Positions 1 to 12,600 of a stretch of 64,000 nucleotides of DNA are shown piece after piece. The notes under the pieces were generated by a model. The model was not told the origin of the DNA. It made no database searches and worked only from the letters and a program-made list of their open reading frames with translations. The stretch is from Batillaria attramentaria (lineage: Eukaryota; Mollusca; Gastropoda; Batillariidae): positions 482,001 to 546,000 of the forward strand of contig JACVVK020000146.1 of the NCBI GenBank assembly GCA_018292915.2. The letters are read 5' to 3'. The first letter of the stretch is position 1. Each line of letters begins with the position of its first letter. Position numbers and translations under genes: made by a program.

Positions 1-763
1 TGGTATGTTGATGATGTTAGGAGTAAGTTTTGTTTGAATTTTACTGACAGCCCGGCCGCTAGGTTTTAGTCGTCCGACTGCCGGGTCTGGGAACTGATAC
101 TTTTATCCGGCAGTGCCGTTTCTTAGGATTATCAGTCGTTTATCAGTGTAGGTCTCATTTTATTCGGTTTCACTGATGGTTTTTGTCAGCTGTCAGTTGT
201 TGAGTCCGTTGAGTCAGTCCAGCTATGTACTACGTGTCTTTATACTGATTTAGAAACCTGAGATACTCCGACCGGCCTCCGTCAAAGCCGGGCATTCGAA
301 TGGTTCGTATCCACGTACTCCACCGCTTTCACTTTGACACTGGGCCTGAGCGCCGCGGCCACGGCGAGCCGCGCCATGTCACTGACTTTTCAAAGCCGGC
401 TAATCCGCAGTACCGGCTGAGTCATATCACGTTTGTTAAGTTCTGAGCCGGTTCCCGCCTTGCAATTCATCATCTTTCTCTTCTTACCATTACAATAAAG
501 TGTTTTACCCCCCCCCCCCCCCCCCCGGGTTATGAGGTATATAAATAGCTGAAGACCGATCTGACTGACCTATGACTGATCAGTGGGCGTGTGCGGTAGA
601 GAAAAATTGACACCCGGAGATCAATCTAGGAGTTGTCCTTTTAATATTTCTTTCAGATTTTTTTTTGATTTTTTTTTTGGGGGGGGGGGGTTGCTTATTC
701 GGAAATGGATGCACAGCGTATCAAAATAGAAGGTTTAGGGAGAGGAAAAATGAAAAAATTTAG
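1..763. other. Gene-free left edge
   Basis: I see no convincing exon here. The stretch is rich in the words TCAGT/ACTGA and CCGG, and has a poly-C run near 509-526 and poly-T/poly-G runs near 657-690. The first coding exon of the aldo-keto reductase should lie upstream of 960, but I could not find a start codon with the usual N-terminal strand and a donor site here, so it is probably left of the window. Confidence 0.5.
753..758 (-). terminator. Pol III T6 terminator of tRNA-Lys
   Basis: Six consecutive T residues on the minus strand begin five bases after the discriminator base of the tRNA. This is the normal Pol III termination signal. Confidence 0.8.
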
Positions 764-836
764 CGCCCAATAGGGGACTCGAACCCCTGACCCTCAGATT
801 AAAAGTCTGATGCTCTACCGACTGAGCTAACCGGGC
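764..836 (-). tRNA. tRNA-Lys (anticodon TTT)
   Basis: The minus strand folds into a complete cloverleaf of 73 nt without an intron. The acceptor stem has 7 bp (two G-U pairs), the anticodon arm is TCAGA-CTTTTAA-TCTGA, and the T arm is AGGGG-TTCGAGT-CCCCT. The anticodon TTT is at 803-801 and reads lysine codons. Internal A box (TAGCTCAGTCGG) and B box (GGTTCGAGTCC) match the Pol III consensus. A run of six T on the minus strand at 758-753, five bases past the end, is a good Pol III terminator. It lies about 120 bp before the first visible reductase exon, in antisense, so it is probably intronic. The intact arms argue against a SINE head. Confidence 0.95.
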
Positions 837-959
837 AGCTCGTATGAATCATAAAAATTAATCAATATAAAGCTTACCATTATGCCTATTAAACCCTCGC
901 TTTCTTGCGTATTTCACTCTCCATTTTCTGCTCTTGTTTTCCAACTTTTCACATGTCAG

Positions 960-2168
960 GCTAAACCAAACGAAGTCTACGAAGGTGTTAAAAAGGCCAT
1001 TGAAGCTGGTTACCGCCACATCGACTGCGCGTGGGTCTACGATAACGAGCAAGAAGTGGGTCAGGCAATCGCCGATAAAATCAACGACGGGACGGTGAAG
1101 AGGGAAGATATTTTCGTCACAACAAAGGTCAGTGCATAGACTTCGTGTATATTGGTACTATGAGCTGAATCAACACTCCACCTTACTGCTTTGGCTATCA
1201 TTGTGACATTACTACTCCGGATCTACGTTCCAGTCCAACACTGTTCAGCGGGTCCTACTAATTACCGAAAACAACCGAAAACAACTCTTAATACGGGTAG
1301 AACGCACTTAAAACATAGAAATAACAACACACAAGCATGATTAAAGGTGAAAAAAAGGCCTTAAACTAGTTAAAAGGAAAACAGTACTTATTCACTCCAA
1401 CAGCACAGGACGAAATGAACGTGTCTACCAAGGAAAGCGACTCTGGTCCGGACTGGTTATTTTCTGCAATGTCACCTTTTTTTTTTCTTTTTAGCTTTTT
1501 TAAGGCCTCTTTTTCACCTTTAATCATGTTTGTGTGTTGTAATTTCTATGTTTTAACCGCGTTCTATCCGTATTAAGAGTTGTTTTCGGTAGTTTCGGTT
1601 TTTTCGGTAATTAGTAGGACCGCTGTTCAGCATGCAGATCGGGGTTCAACTATTTACCGAAATCAAGCGAAACGAGGCAAGCTACAATAAGAATTTGGAA
1701 CAAACGCAGTGTCTCCGGTAACGGGACCGAAGATCCGTACCCCAGACGAGGTAACAAATCCGGCAAACAGGGTCCGTGAGCGCCCCGCGACCGGTCATGC
1801 GCGACCCGCGCAAGGTCAAAGGCGGCGGGCGACAGGTCGAAATTGGTCATGGGCGACGTGTGAGTGTTGTGAGCGACTGGTCATGAGCGACTGGTCATGG
1901 GCGACTGGCCATGAACTACCGGCGGCTGGTCATAGGCGACCCACGGTTGGTCATTAGCGACAGGCGACAGGACAAAATTGGTCATGAGCGACGTGTGAGT
2001 GTTGTGAGCGACTGGTCATGAGCGACTGGTCATGGGTGACTGGCCATGAACTACCGGCGGCTGGTCATAGGCGACTCACGGTTGGTCATTAGTGGCTGGC
2101 GACTGATAAAAATTGGTCATAAGTTACTGACCGTAGGCGACCCGAACAATTAAAAGGGTGTGTCTGGG

Positions 2169-2228
<60 letters not shown>

Positions 2229-2829
2229 GCGCGCGCACGCCCACGCACGCACGCATCCTAATTACCATGCTCTCATTTAAGTACGCCACTATTAAGACGA
2301 GACTACAACCCTTTAGTGTAGTAAAAGTAATCTATAGTAAAAGATAACTGTATCACGGTGCACACTCAAACCCTCACACATGCACACAGATGACAACACA
2401 TGCGCGGGCACACTCACACACATGCACATGCCAATTTTCGGTGTTGATCATGAAATCATTATCGGAATCAGTGTGTGACTGACCTGAGCGCAGGTTGTTA
2501 ATCAATGTAATTATCGGCCATACAGTAGGCTTCAAGTGGCTTTTTTTTTTTTTGGGGGGGGGGGGGGGGTAATGTTTTCACAAAGACTCATTTTGTGGTG
2601 GAAAACTAAGTTGAGTGCAGGCCACTTCAAGTCTCCTTATGTATGTTATTATGTAATGCGGCCTCCCTTCACTGATTCTGTTTTGTTGTTGTTAGGTTTT
2701 TTGGGTTTTTAATTATCCTTATGATTTGTTAGTTATTTAAAGCCGTGCAAGCAACAAAGGCAAAATCGCGGCTAGAGAGAAACAAAGCAATAAATAAAAT
2801 AATTTCTTTGTAAACAATCGTTAAAAAAT

Positions 2830-2875
<46 letters not shown>

Positions 2876-5800
2876 ACAAGATACAAAACTGCACAAAAAT
2901 TTAGGATAGGTATTGGGTGGCGCTGCACCGAGGTGACGCGTTTCCCTGGGGGAAGCAGCCCGAACTTCCTGAAAAGGATAATAAACATGCACACACGCAT
3001 GCACACACACACAGTCACACACACTCATGACCTTGCGCGGGTCGCGTATAGCCAGTCGCCCGTCGTCCGTGACCGGTCGCGGCCACCTACCGGGTGGGTT
3101 ATAGTCGGTCGCCGATCGCCGCCCGTCGCCCATGACCAATTTCAACCTGTCGCCCGCCGCCTTTGACCTTGCGCGGGTCGCGCATGACCGGTCGCAGGGC
3201 GCTCACGGACCCTGTTTGCCGGATTTGTTATATGCCCAGACTGGCTTCAAGTTAGGCCTCCCAAGGAAAACGCAAAAATTTTGCCCCCACCCATGATCAG
3301 TCGCGTATGACCGGTCGCAGGGCGCTCACGGACCCTGTTCGCCGGGTTTGTTACATGTATATATATGGTGACTGACAACCCCGCAGTAATAGCAGAGGCA
3401 CTGACCGAACTTGACATGACGATAGCCAGCGATTAGACCTTACAAAGTACACCCTTGAGAATGACCTTCACGCAAGATCAGTCATTAAAACTGTTTGTTG
3501 TGAACTTTAACTTTGGGATTTTCAAAGCATCTACAAACACCAGAGACGTCAAACTTTCTACGATGATAGAAATTGATAGGATCCGTTTACTAGTACTAAC
3601 TACTACTACTTACATTTTGACTTTGACTCAAGGTCAAGGACATTTGAGCTCATCATGAGAAATATTTAAAAACTTTAATGTTTGCTTTTTCTCAGAGACT
3701 TCTCTCAGACACCAAACAGATCATGATGATGATAGACAGTGATGAGACCTTTCCTGGCATGCCCATCAAAGCTGTCGGGAATCAAAACATCCGCATTTTC
3801 TTAGAAACTACAAAAACCAAAGGCATCAAATCAGTTTGGAGTGATGAACAACTTTGAAGGAAGACTTTCCTAACAGATCTCTTTTGAATGAGCAAGGCTA
3901 TACAAGCTACTCATTGAAAACCGGCTTTAACCCAGACAACAAATTTCAGGCTGCCCATATGGTGCCCATGTGGTCTAACCATGCATGGGCAACTCTTGGG
4001 TAAGTGAATGGGTGTTTGGGGGTTTAATGTCCTTTTCCACCACATATGGGTGATACCAAAGAGTAGGCAACAATGAAAAAGCCAGCACAAATATTTGGCC
4101 GCAGCTGTGGTACGAACTCACAACCCAAGCATTAGAAGTCCAATGCTCTACCATTCGGCCATCCCGGGAACTCTTGGAAAAACTGGAAGGCGACCCTTGT
4201 AGTAGACACCACCTTTCTCAAGACCCTCCTCGTCATGTCCGCAACTGAACTGCCGCCCGTGGCACCCAGAAAGTTTGTCTGAAAATGGTGTACAATAAAA
4301 ATAAATGACACTATGCAAGCTGACAAAGACAGCAAACGTCATAATACATAATTATCTTGACAGGTCTCTAGAACAGTATTTAGACTTCTGCATGTGTTAA
4401 TGTGGCAGAGTGTTTGAAGTATGAATGTGGCAGAGTGACTGAAGAATGAATGAGCAGATGAGAGGAAGAGAGTTGGTGTTGTTTGGCAGTTGGTTTGTGG
4501 GCTGGTTGCCATGCGGGGGTGTGGGTGGTACACGATATGCTTGGTCACAGTTAGTGATAAGTTACAATAAATTATAAAAGTTAGTAACATAAAATAAATT
4601 GGTTCCTTTTAGTAACATGCATTCCAAGTGTAAATATTTCATTAGTAGTAAACATAATTGGTTAGTAAATAGTTCAGAAAAGGTCTGTAGTCAATTAGAA
4701 ATATTCTTGTGTAAATATAACTATATGTTGGATCAATAACTAACTAGTAGTTAGCAAGTTTCTTAGATTTTGGTTTAGCCTTTTCTAAAAGGGACATTAT
4801 CAATATCATGCAGCCATAGTGGCCTGCAGTGTGTATCCCACATGAGCAATAGTCACCCATTGTGACTACCTGGTATGTGTTATGTATGAACTGTAATCAT
4901 TTCTTGAAACTGGTTTTTGAACTCAGTGCAGTCTCTTTTTCACTAACTGTCAGCCTGCTATCACATGCTGTCCAGATTGTCCTGAGGCTGATCGCGAGTT
5001 TTCACCTTTATCACACTGACTAAGGGTTTACTTTGTACTTCGTACTCCGCACTTCGTACTACGTACTTTGTATTACATACTTCATACTACAGTGTGTACC
5101 TTCATACATGCGTACGTGTCTCACTACGGACATACAGTTGCCTGTTGTAATAAAGAGCCCTGTACAAGCAAGCACGTTGCCTCGCTTCACTGGTTGACTG
5201 GCTGTTCACAGAGAACCCCAGTGGTGTGGTGTTCATATATACCCCCTACGCACCCAACCCGTAACATTAACAGTACATGTCTCATAGTACATAATTATCT
5301 GAGCAACTTTTGCCACAGCAAAATCACAATGCATCAAAGAAATTACCATGTTCTCTGCTCTGTGTTTGTCTTTGAGAAGTCTTTCGTGGTTTTTTTTTAT
5401 GTCTTTGACTGATTGTACTAGAAATTTCCTTCCGGCAATGTTGGCTGGATGCTGGTGGTGGCAGGTTGACACTGAAGATGTCACACAATGCCGGCGACAT
5501 CTCTTGATCCAATGTAATATGTGTGTCTCTCTCTCTCTGACGTCTTCTACGGAAAATAAGTAACAGCTGAAATAAGCTAGGTCAAAGCTGAATCAAACAA
5601 ATTATTTAGAAGGCTTGAAATTGCTAAAATGAAATTTAAAAAAATTTTCATACTGACTTCGACCGTAGGCAGTTACAGTACAGCGTTACTGCTTTGATTT
5701 TGATGTGCCAGAAAATATTGAAAGTATGTATAGATCTGTCACCTATCCCGGCAATGCTAAACACATACAGTATACGCCGGTTATAAGAAACTCGAGGGGG

Positions 5801-6194
5801 GTGAATTTTTTGGTTTCTTATATCCGAGTTTTCTTATATCTGAAAGTCGGATATAAGAAAGTATTTTGAAAAATATTTCTTATAACCGAGTTCAGTGAAA
5901 AAAGGTTTAAAACATTTCTTTTTTCTCAGTTCGTGTATGTTTTGCATTAAATTAAGAAATATCTGGTTTCTCTTAAAGACCTGCACAGAATATATATGTG
6001 TAGAGTTAATATACATCAGTGCGCTTGTGTCCTTCAATGTCAGATTTTTTTGTTTGAACAAGAAAATACTGTTTTTGCTTCCCAACTGTAGCGCTGGCGG
6101 TCATGTAGAAAGAAAAAAAAAAAAAGAAAAAAACCAAACCAACCAGCCAACCAACCAACCAACCAACCAACCAAACAAACAAAAAAGAACTAAG

Positions 6195-6242
<48 letters not shown>

Positions 6243-6615
6243 CCTTGTATTTATAGGATATATTAAAAGTGCATTATGTATCAACTTTTGATCTATAAAA
6301 CACTCGTCCCATTAGAGTATGATATGCGATGCTTTCCGTGTCTAATTTGGCTGAAAAAAGCTGCAAATTAGCTTTTTTTTCTGTTGGGAGGGGGAAGGGG
6401 GATGGAGGAAAGATGGACCACGTATATTGTCAAAGAAAGGAATTGATCAACAGTTAGTCTAATACTGATAGTTTTATTCTCCTTAACGCGAGCCCTGTAG
6501 ACAGAGACAGACATACAGAGAGAGATGATGATGATGAAACGTTTTTTATTCAGGATAGAGCATTTAGGCATTGCTGCCTATCTTACATGCTGTCCTGCTA
6601 TTCTACATTAAAGGG

Positions 6616-6658
<43 letters not shown>

Positions 6659-9600
6659 CCCAATCAGGCAAAAAAACCAAAATAATAATAAAAACAACAT
6701 ATAACAATAGAACAACAAAAATGCATCTCGTATTTTTTCTTCTTGCCAACATTCAATTTTGCACGGAACACAATGGTAAAGAACCAGTTCAAGAAAAGAA
6801 AATCATGCGCCATCATGTGCCTGTCCTAAGTGACGTCAGACCTGACCTGTTTTCTTAGAATGAGTGAAATTTTCTTGGAAATGTACTTTCGGTTTCTTAC
6901 AATGAGTGAAATTTCCTTGGAAATGTACTTTCGGTTTCTTATATCCGAGTTTTTGTATCAAGCGGGACAAGAAATTTGCTTTCCTAAAACCGAGTTTTCT
7001 TATAAGCGAGTTTCTTGTATCCGAGTTTTTGTAATACATAATAAAGAAGAGTTTGGCCGGGGGAAAAAAATTCGTTGGCAATAACCGAGTTTTCTTACAT
7101 CCGAGTTGCTTATATCCGGCGTCCACTGTACTTATGTAAACTGCAGTGAAAACTGTCATGATGTTCATTAGGTCAATACAGACATAAACGAAGCTGTTGA
7201 AAAAATTGGGGGGGGGGGGATTTGTTGATAATTTTGGGAAATAGCGTCACCAAATTCATTTCTTAACAAATACTAAGAATGAAAAGGTGAATGGAAGTAA
7301 GAGTAAGCAAATATTTTTGGAGAAATATCTCATCTTGTTCAGAGTGACTGATGCCAAAATGGTTTTGTTTGACTTTGCTTGGATGACGTAACATGGCTGA
7401 AGTAAGATTTCTGATGACGTCTTTCTAAAGAACTTTGTGTTAGAACAAGGCTCCTGTTAACACAATGGTCCCACAAGGGCGCCTGGCGGTGAGCCCAGAA
7501 GTGGATCCGCGATAGTGCAGGGAGTTACTCTTATGGTTGAACTGGAGGGCAACTCAAGGGCAACTCATGGGCACTTCTAGACCCCATGAGTTTTTGGTCT
7601 GCCCAGCAGGGCCCCAAGCTGGTACCACGAGGTTTATTGGATTTTTGTTGTTTGGGTTACAAACATACACTTTTGAATGACCTTGGCCCTTTCCACAAAC
7701 TTCTGCCTCTCTAGATTTGCACCATTTGTAGTACATATTTGTAGCCTTGAATGTTCCTTTTAAACTGACAGCAACACGTTATAGATTAGATAGTTATGTT
7801 AGGACTATTTACTAACAGCATTTTTTTATGGTACCGTTTAGTCAGTCAGTGACACAGTAAAACAAGTATCCAGTATTGACAATAAATTAGGTTGATAGAT
7901 TTTGATCAGTTTACGATAGCTTGTGACACCACCATTCATTTTCATGTTTAGGTCTGGGACAACTACCATTCACGTGAGCGCGTGAAGCTGAATGTGGAGA
8001 AATCTCTGGTGAAACTACAACTGACCTACTTGGACCTTGTCCTCATTCACTGGCCCACTTCATTCAAGGTTTCTCTTGTTAATTGTCTGCTAATGTCTCC
8101 ACTAGCAACGGTTACTGAGTTGGTTTGTCGGTTGTGTGTAAAAGTATAAAGTAAGCATGGTTTCTTCTCAAAGCAATCTTTTTACTTTTCTTTATTACTT
8201 TTATTGTCACGCGACCTCCAGTTGTCGCGCGACCCCGGAGGTCGCGCGACTGTAGTTAGTTTTAACCTGTCAACATCTCCTTATTGTCCTACAGGACCTC
8301 ACTGGTGTGCGCGGTCAAACTGTTCGTGCCTGCAAAGCAAAGCAGCACTGTTTTCCCTTATCAGTGACACCTTCCGCGCTTTTCTGTGGCTGGCTGGCGG
8401 CACTGTCTGTTACCTCTGATTTAGTTGCAGCCATCTCAGTCACAGGACATTACAAACACACAAACAGATTTATACTTTTGAAAAAAAGAAAATTCTGTAT
8501 TGCCACTGATACGAAACGACATGCATGGTCCATTCTGCAGGCCATGATGTGCGACAAGGTCACACACGACTTAAAGAAGAGGTACAGAGATAATCGATAT
8601 TAGGTGCTAATTACAGTTGTTAGAGAACGCATTCGATGCGGCAGAGTTTGTAGAGCCGGCAGGGCAAAACTGGGCCGTGAAAGTAGGCCACATTCGCGGC
8701 ACGGGAGGAACAGAAACAGGTTAGCCCTATCAACAGCTCGCCATTGTCTCAGCCCCCAACTGAACCTCCGTCAGCCACAGAGAAGATCTTACCGTACGTT
8801 TGCGGAGCAGAGGTCATAAATGTAGGGCATGCAGGGAAAAAGTTAATAACCATGTCAACACTGTGACCTCCCTATTGTCCTTTGTCCCAGCTTCAGTGCA
8901 AATGCCTGAGCCATCCGAGGCAGTGACCATACTCTTAGAGTCAATCAAATCGTCAGAATTTATGCTCACAAATTTTGTCAGCCACCGTCGATAATGAAAC
9001 ACTGAAATTCAGCACACTGTCCCATATACTGTATCGACCCTAAAAAAAAAAAAAAAAAAAAGTCGCACGTACGCACTGGGTTTCATAATTAGATGACTGA
9101 CGTTAGAAATAATGTGTTTTCCCATCGCCGCCTAGCGATGTATAATTCATTGCATACCCTACAACTCCAGCTCACTTGCGCTACTGAACTTCCAACAACT
9201 GCCATCTTCGCGCGCGAACTGTTGAAGTTGACACTTCAACAGGATCTTCTAGTTACTACTGATCATTGTTATTATTTTTTTCCCCTGAAGTATGGATGAA
9301 GGCCTTACACATATGCATGCTGATTTTTTTTGTTTGTTGTTCTCTGTCTCTACTTCTTTCCGGTCTTTCAAGTCTGACTTGTTTCTCTAGGATGGCGATG
9401 AGAACTTCCCCAAGAGTGAGGATGGAAAGATCATCTACGCCTTCCATGACATTGTTGATACGTGGAAGGCAAGTATCCCGTGTGTGTGTCAGTGTGTGTG
9501 TGTGTGTGTGTGTGTGCCCGCCCGGGCCGCGGTGTCAGTCAGTGCAGTGTGTATCCGTGTGTGTGCCGTGTAAGTGCGGCCTGCACGTGACAGCCTGGAA

Positions 9601-12600
9601 GAACTCCGTAGAGTTTGTCAGTTTCAAGCGGATCCTGGGCGGCTTTACCTGTAAACCGCTGAGACAAGCCGAGCCGATACTGACTAAACAACTGATCGAC
9701 CAAGCGGGTAGGTAGATCAGCTAGCCTTCCGCCCATTAACCAGACAAAGCAGACTCAGTGACTATGATGTGCGTACGCGTGTGGCAGTGCCGTCAGTGTG
9801 TGTGCGTGTCAGTGCAATCATGATTATGATGTGTGCGCGAGCGCGTCACAGTGTCAGTGCCGCGTGTCACAGTCAGTGCCTGTGCCACGGTGTGCTGAAA
9901 CGATGTCTTCAGTGTCATATGATGTGACATATGATACAGTATACTGAAACTCAGTGAATAGCGGTCAGTGTAATTTTAGTGTGTTGTGTGACTCAGTGTA
10001 AGTGGCTGTGAACTTGACAGTACAAGTTTTCGTTAAACCTGCGTTATCACGCGCTCATCGGCGTCACTGACGCACTTCCAGGTACACAACAACTGAGGAG
10101 AAATGAACGTGCTGCCGGCTTAAGACTGGCAAACCGATTTTTTCTAAATTGTTCTCATCCTCAATGAAAACGGCTGAGGTCACAGTACAACTGAACACAG
10201 AAATCATTAATCACTTAAAAATAGACTAAATGGAATTACGATTTACGTGAAAGGAAGATAGGGAGATATACTCAATAGCAACTGAACCGAAAGCGCTGCA
10301 AAGGAAATTCCGGGACACCGGACAGACGATCACTCTATGAATGAGTTGGGTGCGAAAGTCTGGAACTAGCACGCGCGCGCCTGGTCGCTGGGCACAGCGG
10401 CGCAGAACAAGTTCAGTTGGTCAGTTATTGCGCAGTACACAAACAGGGGGTAAGCCGCCCACCGATTGGACCTAAGCAGAGGAAAGTTTCTCCAAACAAA
10501 AGCTGAAACCAGCCGAAACTATGTGCACGTACAAAACTGACAACAAAACAATTCTTTAAACCCTTACTAAGTATAAGTAAAACAAAGCATTAGCTTTTGC
10601 AAGCAAAGTCTTGACAAGTTGAAAGTCACGGCCGCCGGACTGAGTAGCGGCCGAGCACTGAAACTGATCAGTGAACAGTTTTAAAACTGAAAGCCGTATC
10701 AGTTTTCCGGTGACAAGAGAACAGCTTCAAGATTCAAGAGAAAAGCTTGACACTTACTTTTTGTCAGTGTGAGTGGCTGCTAATCCCAAAGAACTATGCA
10801 CATGATACAAGGATTGTCAGTTGGCCCGGAAAGGGCAGTACTAGTAACCAAGATTTTGGCGAGCTCTCACTTCTGGCGCGAAACAATTGGGGCTTGCACA
10901 ACCACTGGTCACGTGATCGCCTCTTCACCGCAGGGCTTGCGGACACCGGTGCCCAATTAGATTGCGCGAAAAGGGTTAGATTGCGCGAAAAGGGTTGTAG
11001 GGACCTGTTTTGCGCAAGTGTTTTTTGTTTTTTGCAGAGCAGAATTTTGTTTTCATTGTTTTGGATTGGAAGGTGTATGTTTGGTGTAATTTAGATGGGG
11101 AAAAGAGAACTTTTGGCAGCCGGCCTCATTTTGACTTTCACTGATCTAATGTAAACAAGAGCTGTCGTCTGCTATGACCGTGAGTGGGGATCAGTGGAAA
11201 AGTGATGCCGGCCACACTCCAAATGAATTAGAAAAGGTGGGGCAGGGGAGGGGGGTAGACTGAGGAGGGGGTGGGGGGGGGGGCTTTCTCTGTTTAATTG
11301 ATGTCAGTTTTAAGGGCTGTATGGCGCCTGTTGATTTTGTGATGCAGACTGCTACGCCGCCGGCGTTTACTAGTATGGATATAGGTGACAGTGCGGCGTA
11401 AGCAATACTGACGACGGCGTCTGCGTCCTGGCCGCCGTGCCGGCCGGGCACGCCAGAGATGCACACTGACAAGTAAAGAGGGGTCAGGGGCAACTGAGCA
11501 ATTAGCTACTCTAAACAAAGTCAAATCTACATACGCTTCAGTAGTCAGTAAATAATGATTGACTTAATCCGGCTGAAAGCGTTTCCGACAGTACTGATAC
11601 AGCGGGGGTCGCCGCTGAGCACTGATCATAAAATGACTTCCATGTCCAAAAAAAAAACAAAAAACTACACAGATAACCTACTGATATGTGCATTACTATT
11701 ATTTATCATCCGCCATTATGATTATTTCAGGGCATGGAGGACAGTGTGGCGGCGGGTCTGGCGCGTAACATAGGATTGTCCAACTTCAACAGTAAACAGA
11801 TCCAGCGCGTCTTGGTCGCTGCCACCATCAAACCGTGCATCCTGCAGGTAGTTTATTTATTTATTTATATATATTTGTACTTTTGCTGTGGAAAATGGCA
11901 ACAAATATATGTTTATCTGTGTCTGTAATTTCTGTTTCATTTTAAGGTGGAGGTGAACCCATGCTTCACTAACGAGAAGCTGGTACAGTTTGCCAAAAGC
12001 AAGAACATTGTCGTGTCCAGCCACACGTCGCTTGGTGCTCCGGGCAGACCTTGGTAGGCCGAGAACCCACTGATCTAGATAAAAAAAAAGAAAAAAGAAA
12101 AAAGAAAACAATAGGGCCAGTTTCTAGGCCTATTTGCCGTGATGCTGTGTAGAAAATTAATCATTGTTGGACTGTGGGCCTATAGTCGTAAGTATGTCAG
12201 TACATGCATCAGCGAATTTCAGCGCAAAAGGCACTGATCTCAGTGAGAGTGCGTCCGATACTGAGTAACGTAATGTTCGGTCTGTCTTGTGGTGGATTGC
12301 AGGAAAAGCAGCACTGACCCCTCAGCCATCGCGGATCCCGTGGTGGTGGATATTGCTGCAAAGAAGGGCAAGAGCCCCGCTCAGGTAAATCAGTAACATG
12401 CAGAACGTGCTGTAGGATCCCAAACGTTAAAATATGATCACACAAAAACTCCAAGAACCTGGTTCGTATTTATCACAAATAACTTGATGAAAGGCCGCTG
12501 TATCATGTGCGGCAGATCCGGCCACGAAATAGGACAGAACTGTATGCAAACTACGGATCAAAATTGCCTTAAAACTGACCCGCCTGCAGAATCCTTGACT

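Larger units (their letters stand above)
1751..3230. mobile_element. Inverted-repeat element with internal satellite
   Basis: Arms at 1751-1857 and 3125-3230 are inverted copies of about 107 bp with few differences; both carry the block CAAATCCGGCAAACAGGGTC and its inverse. A further copy of the right end lies at about 3297-3354. Next to the left arm, a 135-bp unit starting ATTGGTCAT repeats at 1842 and 1977, and begins again at 2112. Each unit holds several copies of GCGACTGGTCATG. The interior also has two (CA)n tracts. No transposase reading frame is visible and I cannot name the superfamily. Confidence 0.65.
1128..7951 (+). other. Large AKR intron with several transposons
   Basis: This 6.8-kb intron begins GTCAGT and ends TTTAG. 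It contains the separately listed MULE-like MITE, the inverted-repeat element with 135-bp tandem units, an orphan exon-like reading frame, a tRNA-SINE and a pogo-like element, plus (CA)n and (GA)n tracts. The parts between them (about 3360-3690, 4170-5760, 7130-7950) show no feature I can name. Confidence 0.7.

Noticed and set aside
61..110. In-frame VRLPGLGT-like phrase that might be the missing first reductase exon
   Set aside because: The expected Trp after GLGT is absent, no donor follows and no start codon with the right N-terminal pattern precedes it.
882..959. ATG at 882 in frame with the first visible reductase exon
   Set aside because: The stretch 882-959 ends in a clear splice acceptor (CATGTCAG) and its translation does not resemble the family N-terminus; it is intron.
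2089..2289. Open frames across (CA)n tracts (also near 2821, 9266, 23139, 40788, 44053, 58743, 62970)
   Set aside because: Cys/Val or Thr/His repeats produced by microsatellites, with no other coding evidence.
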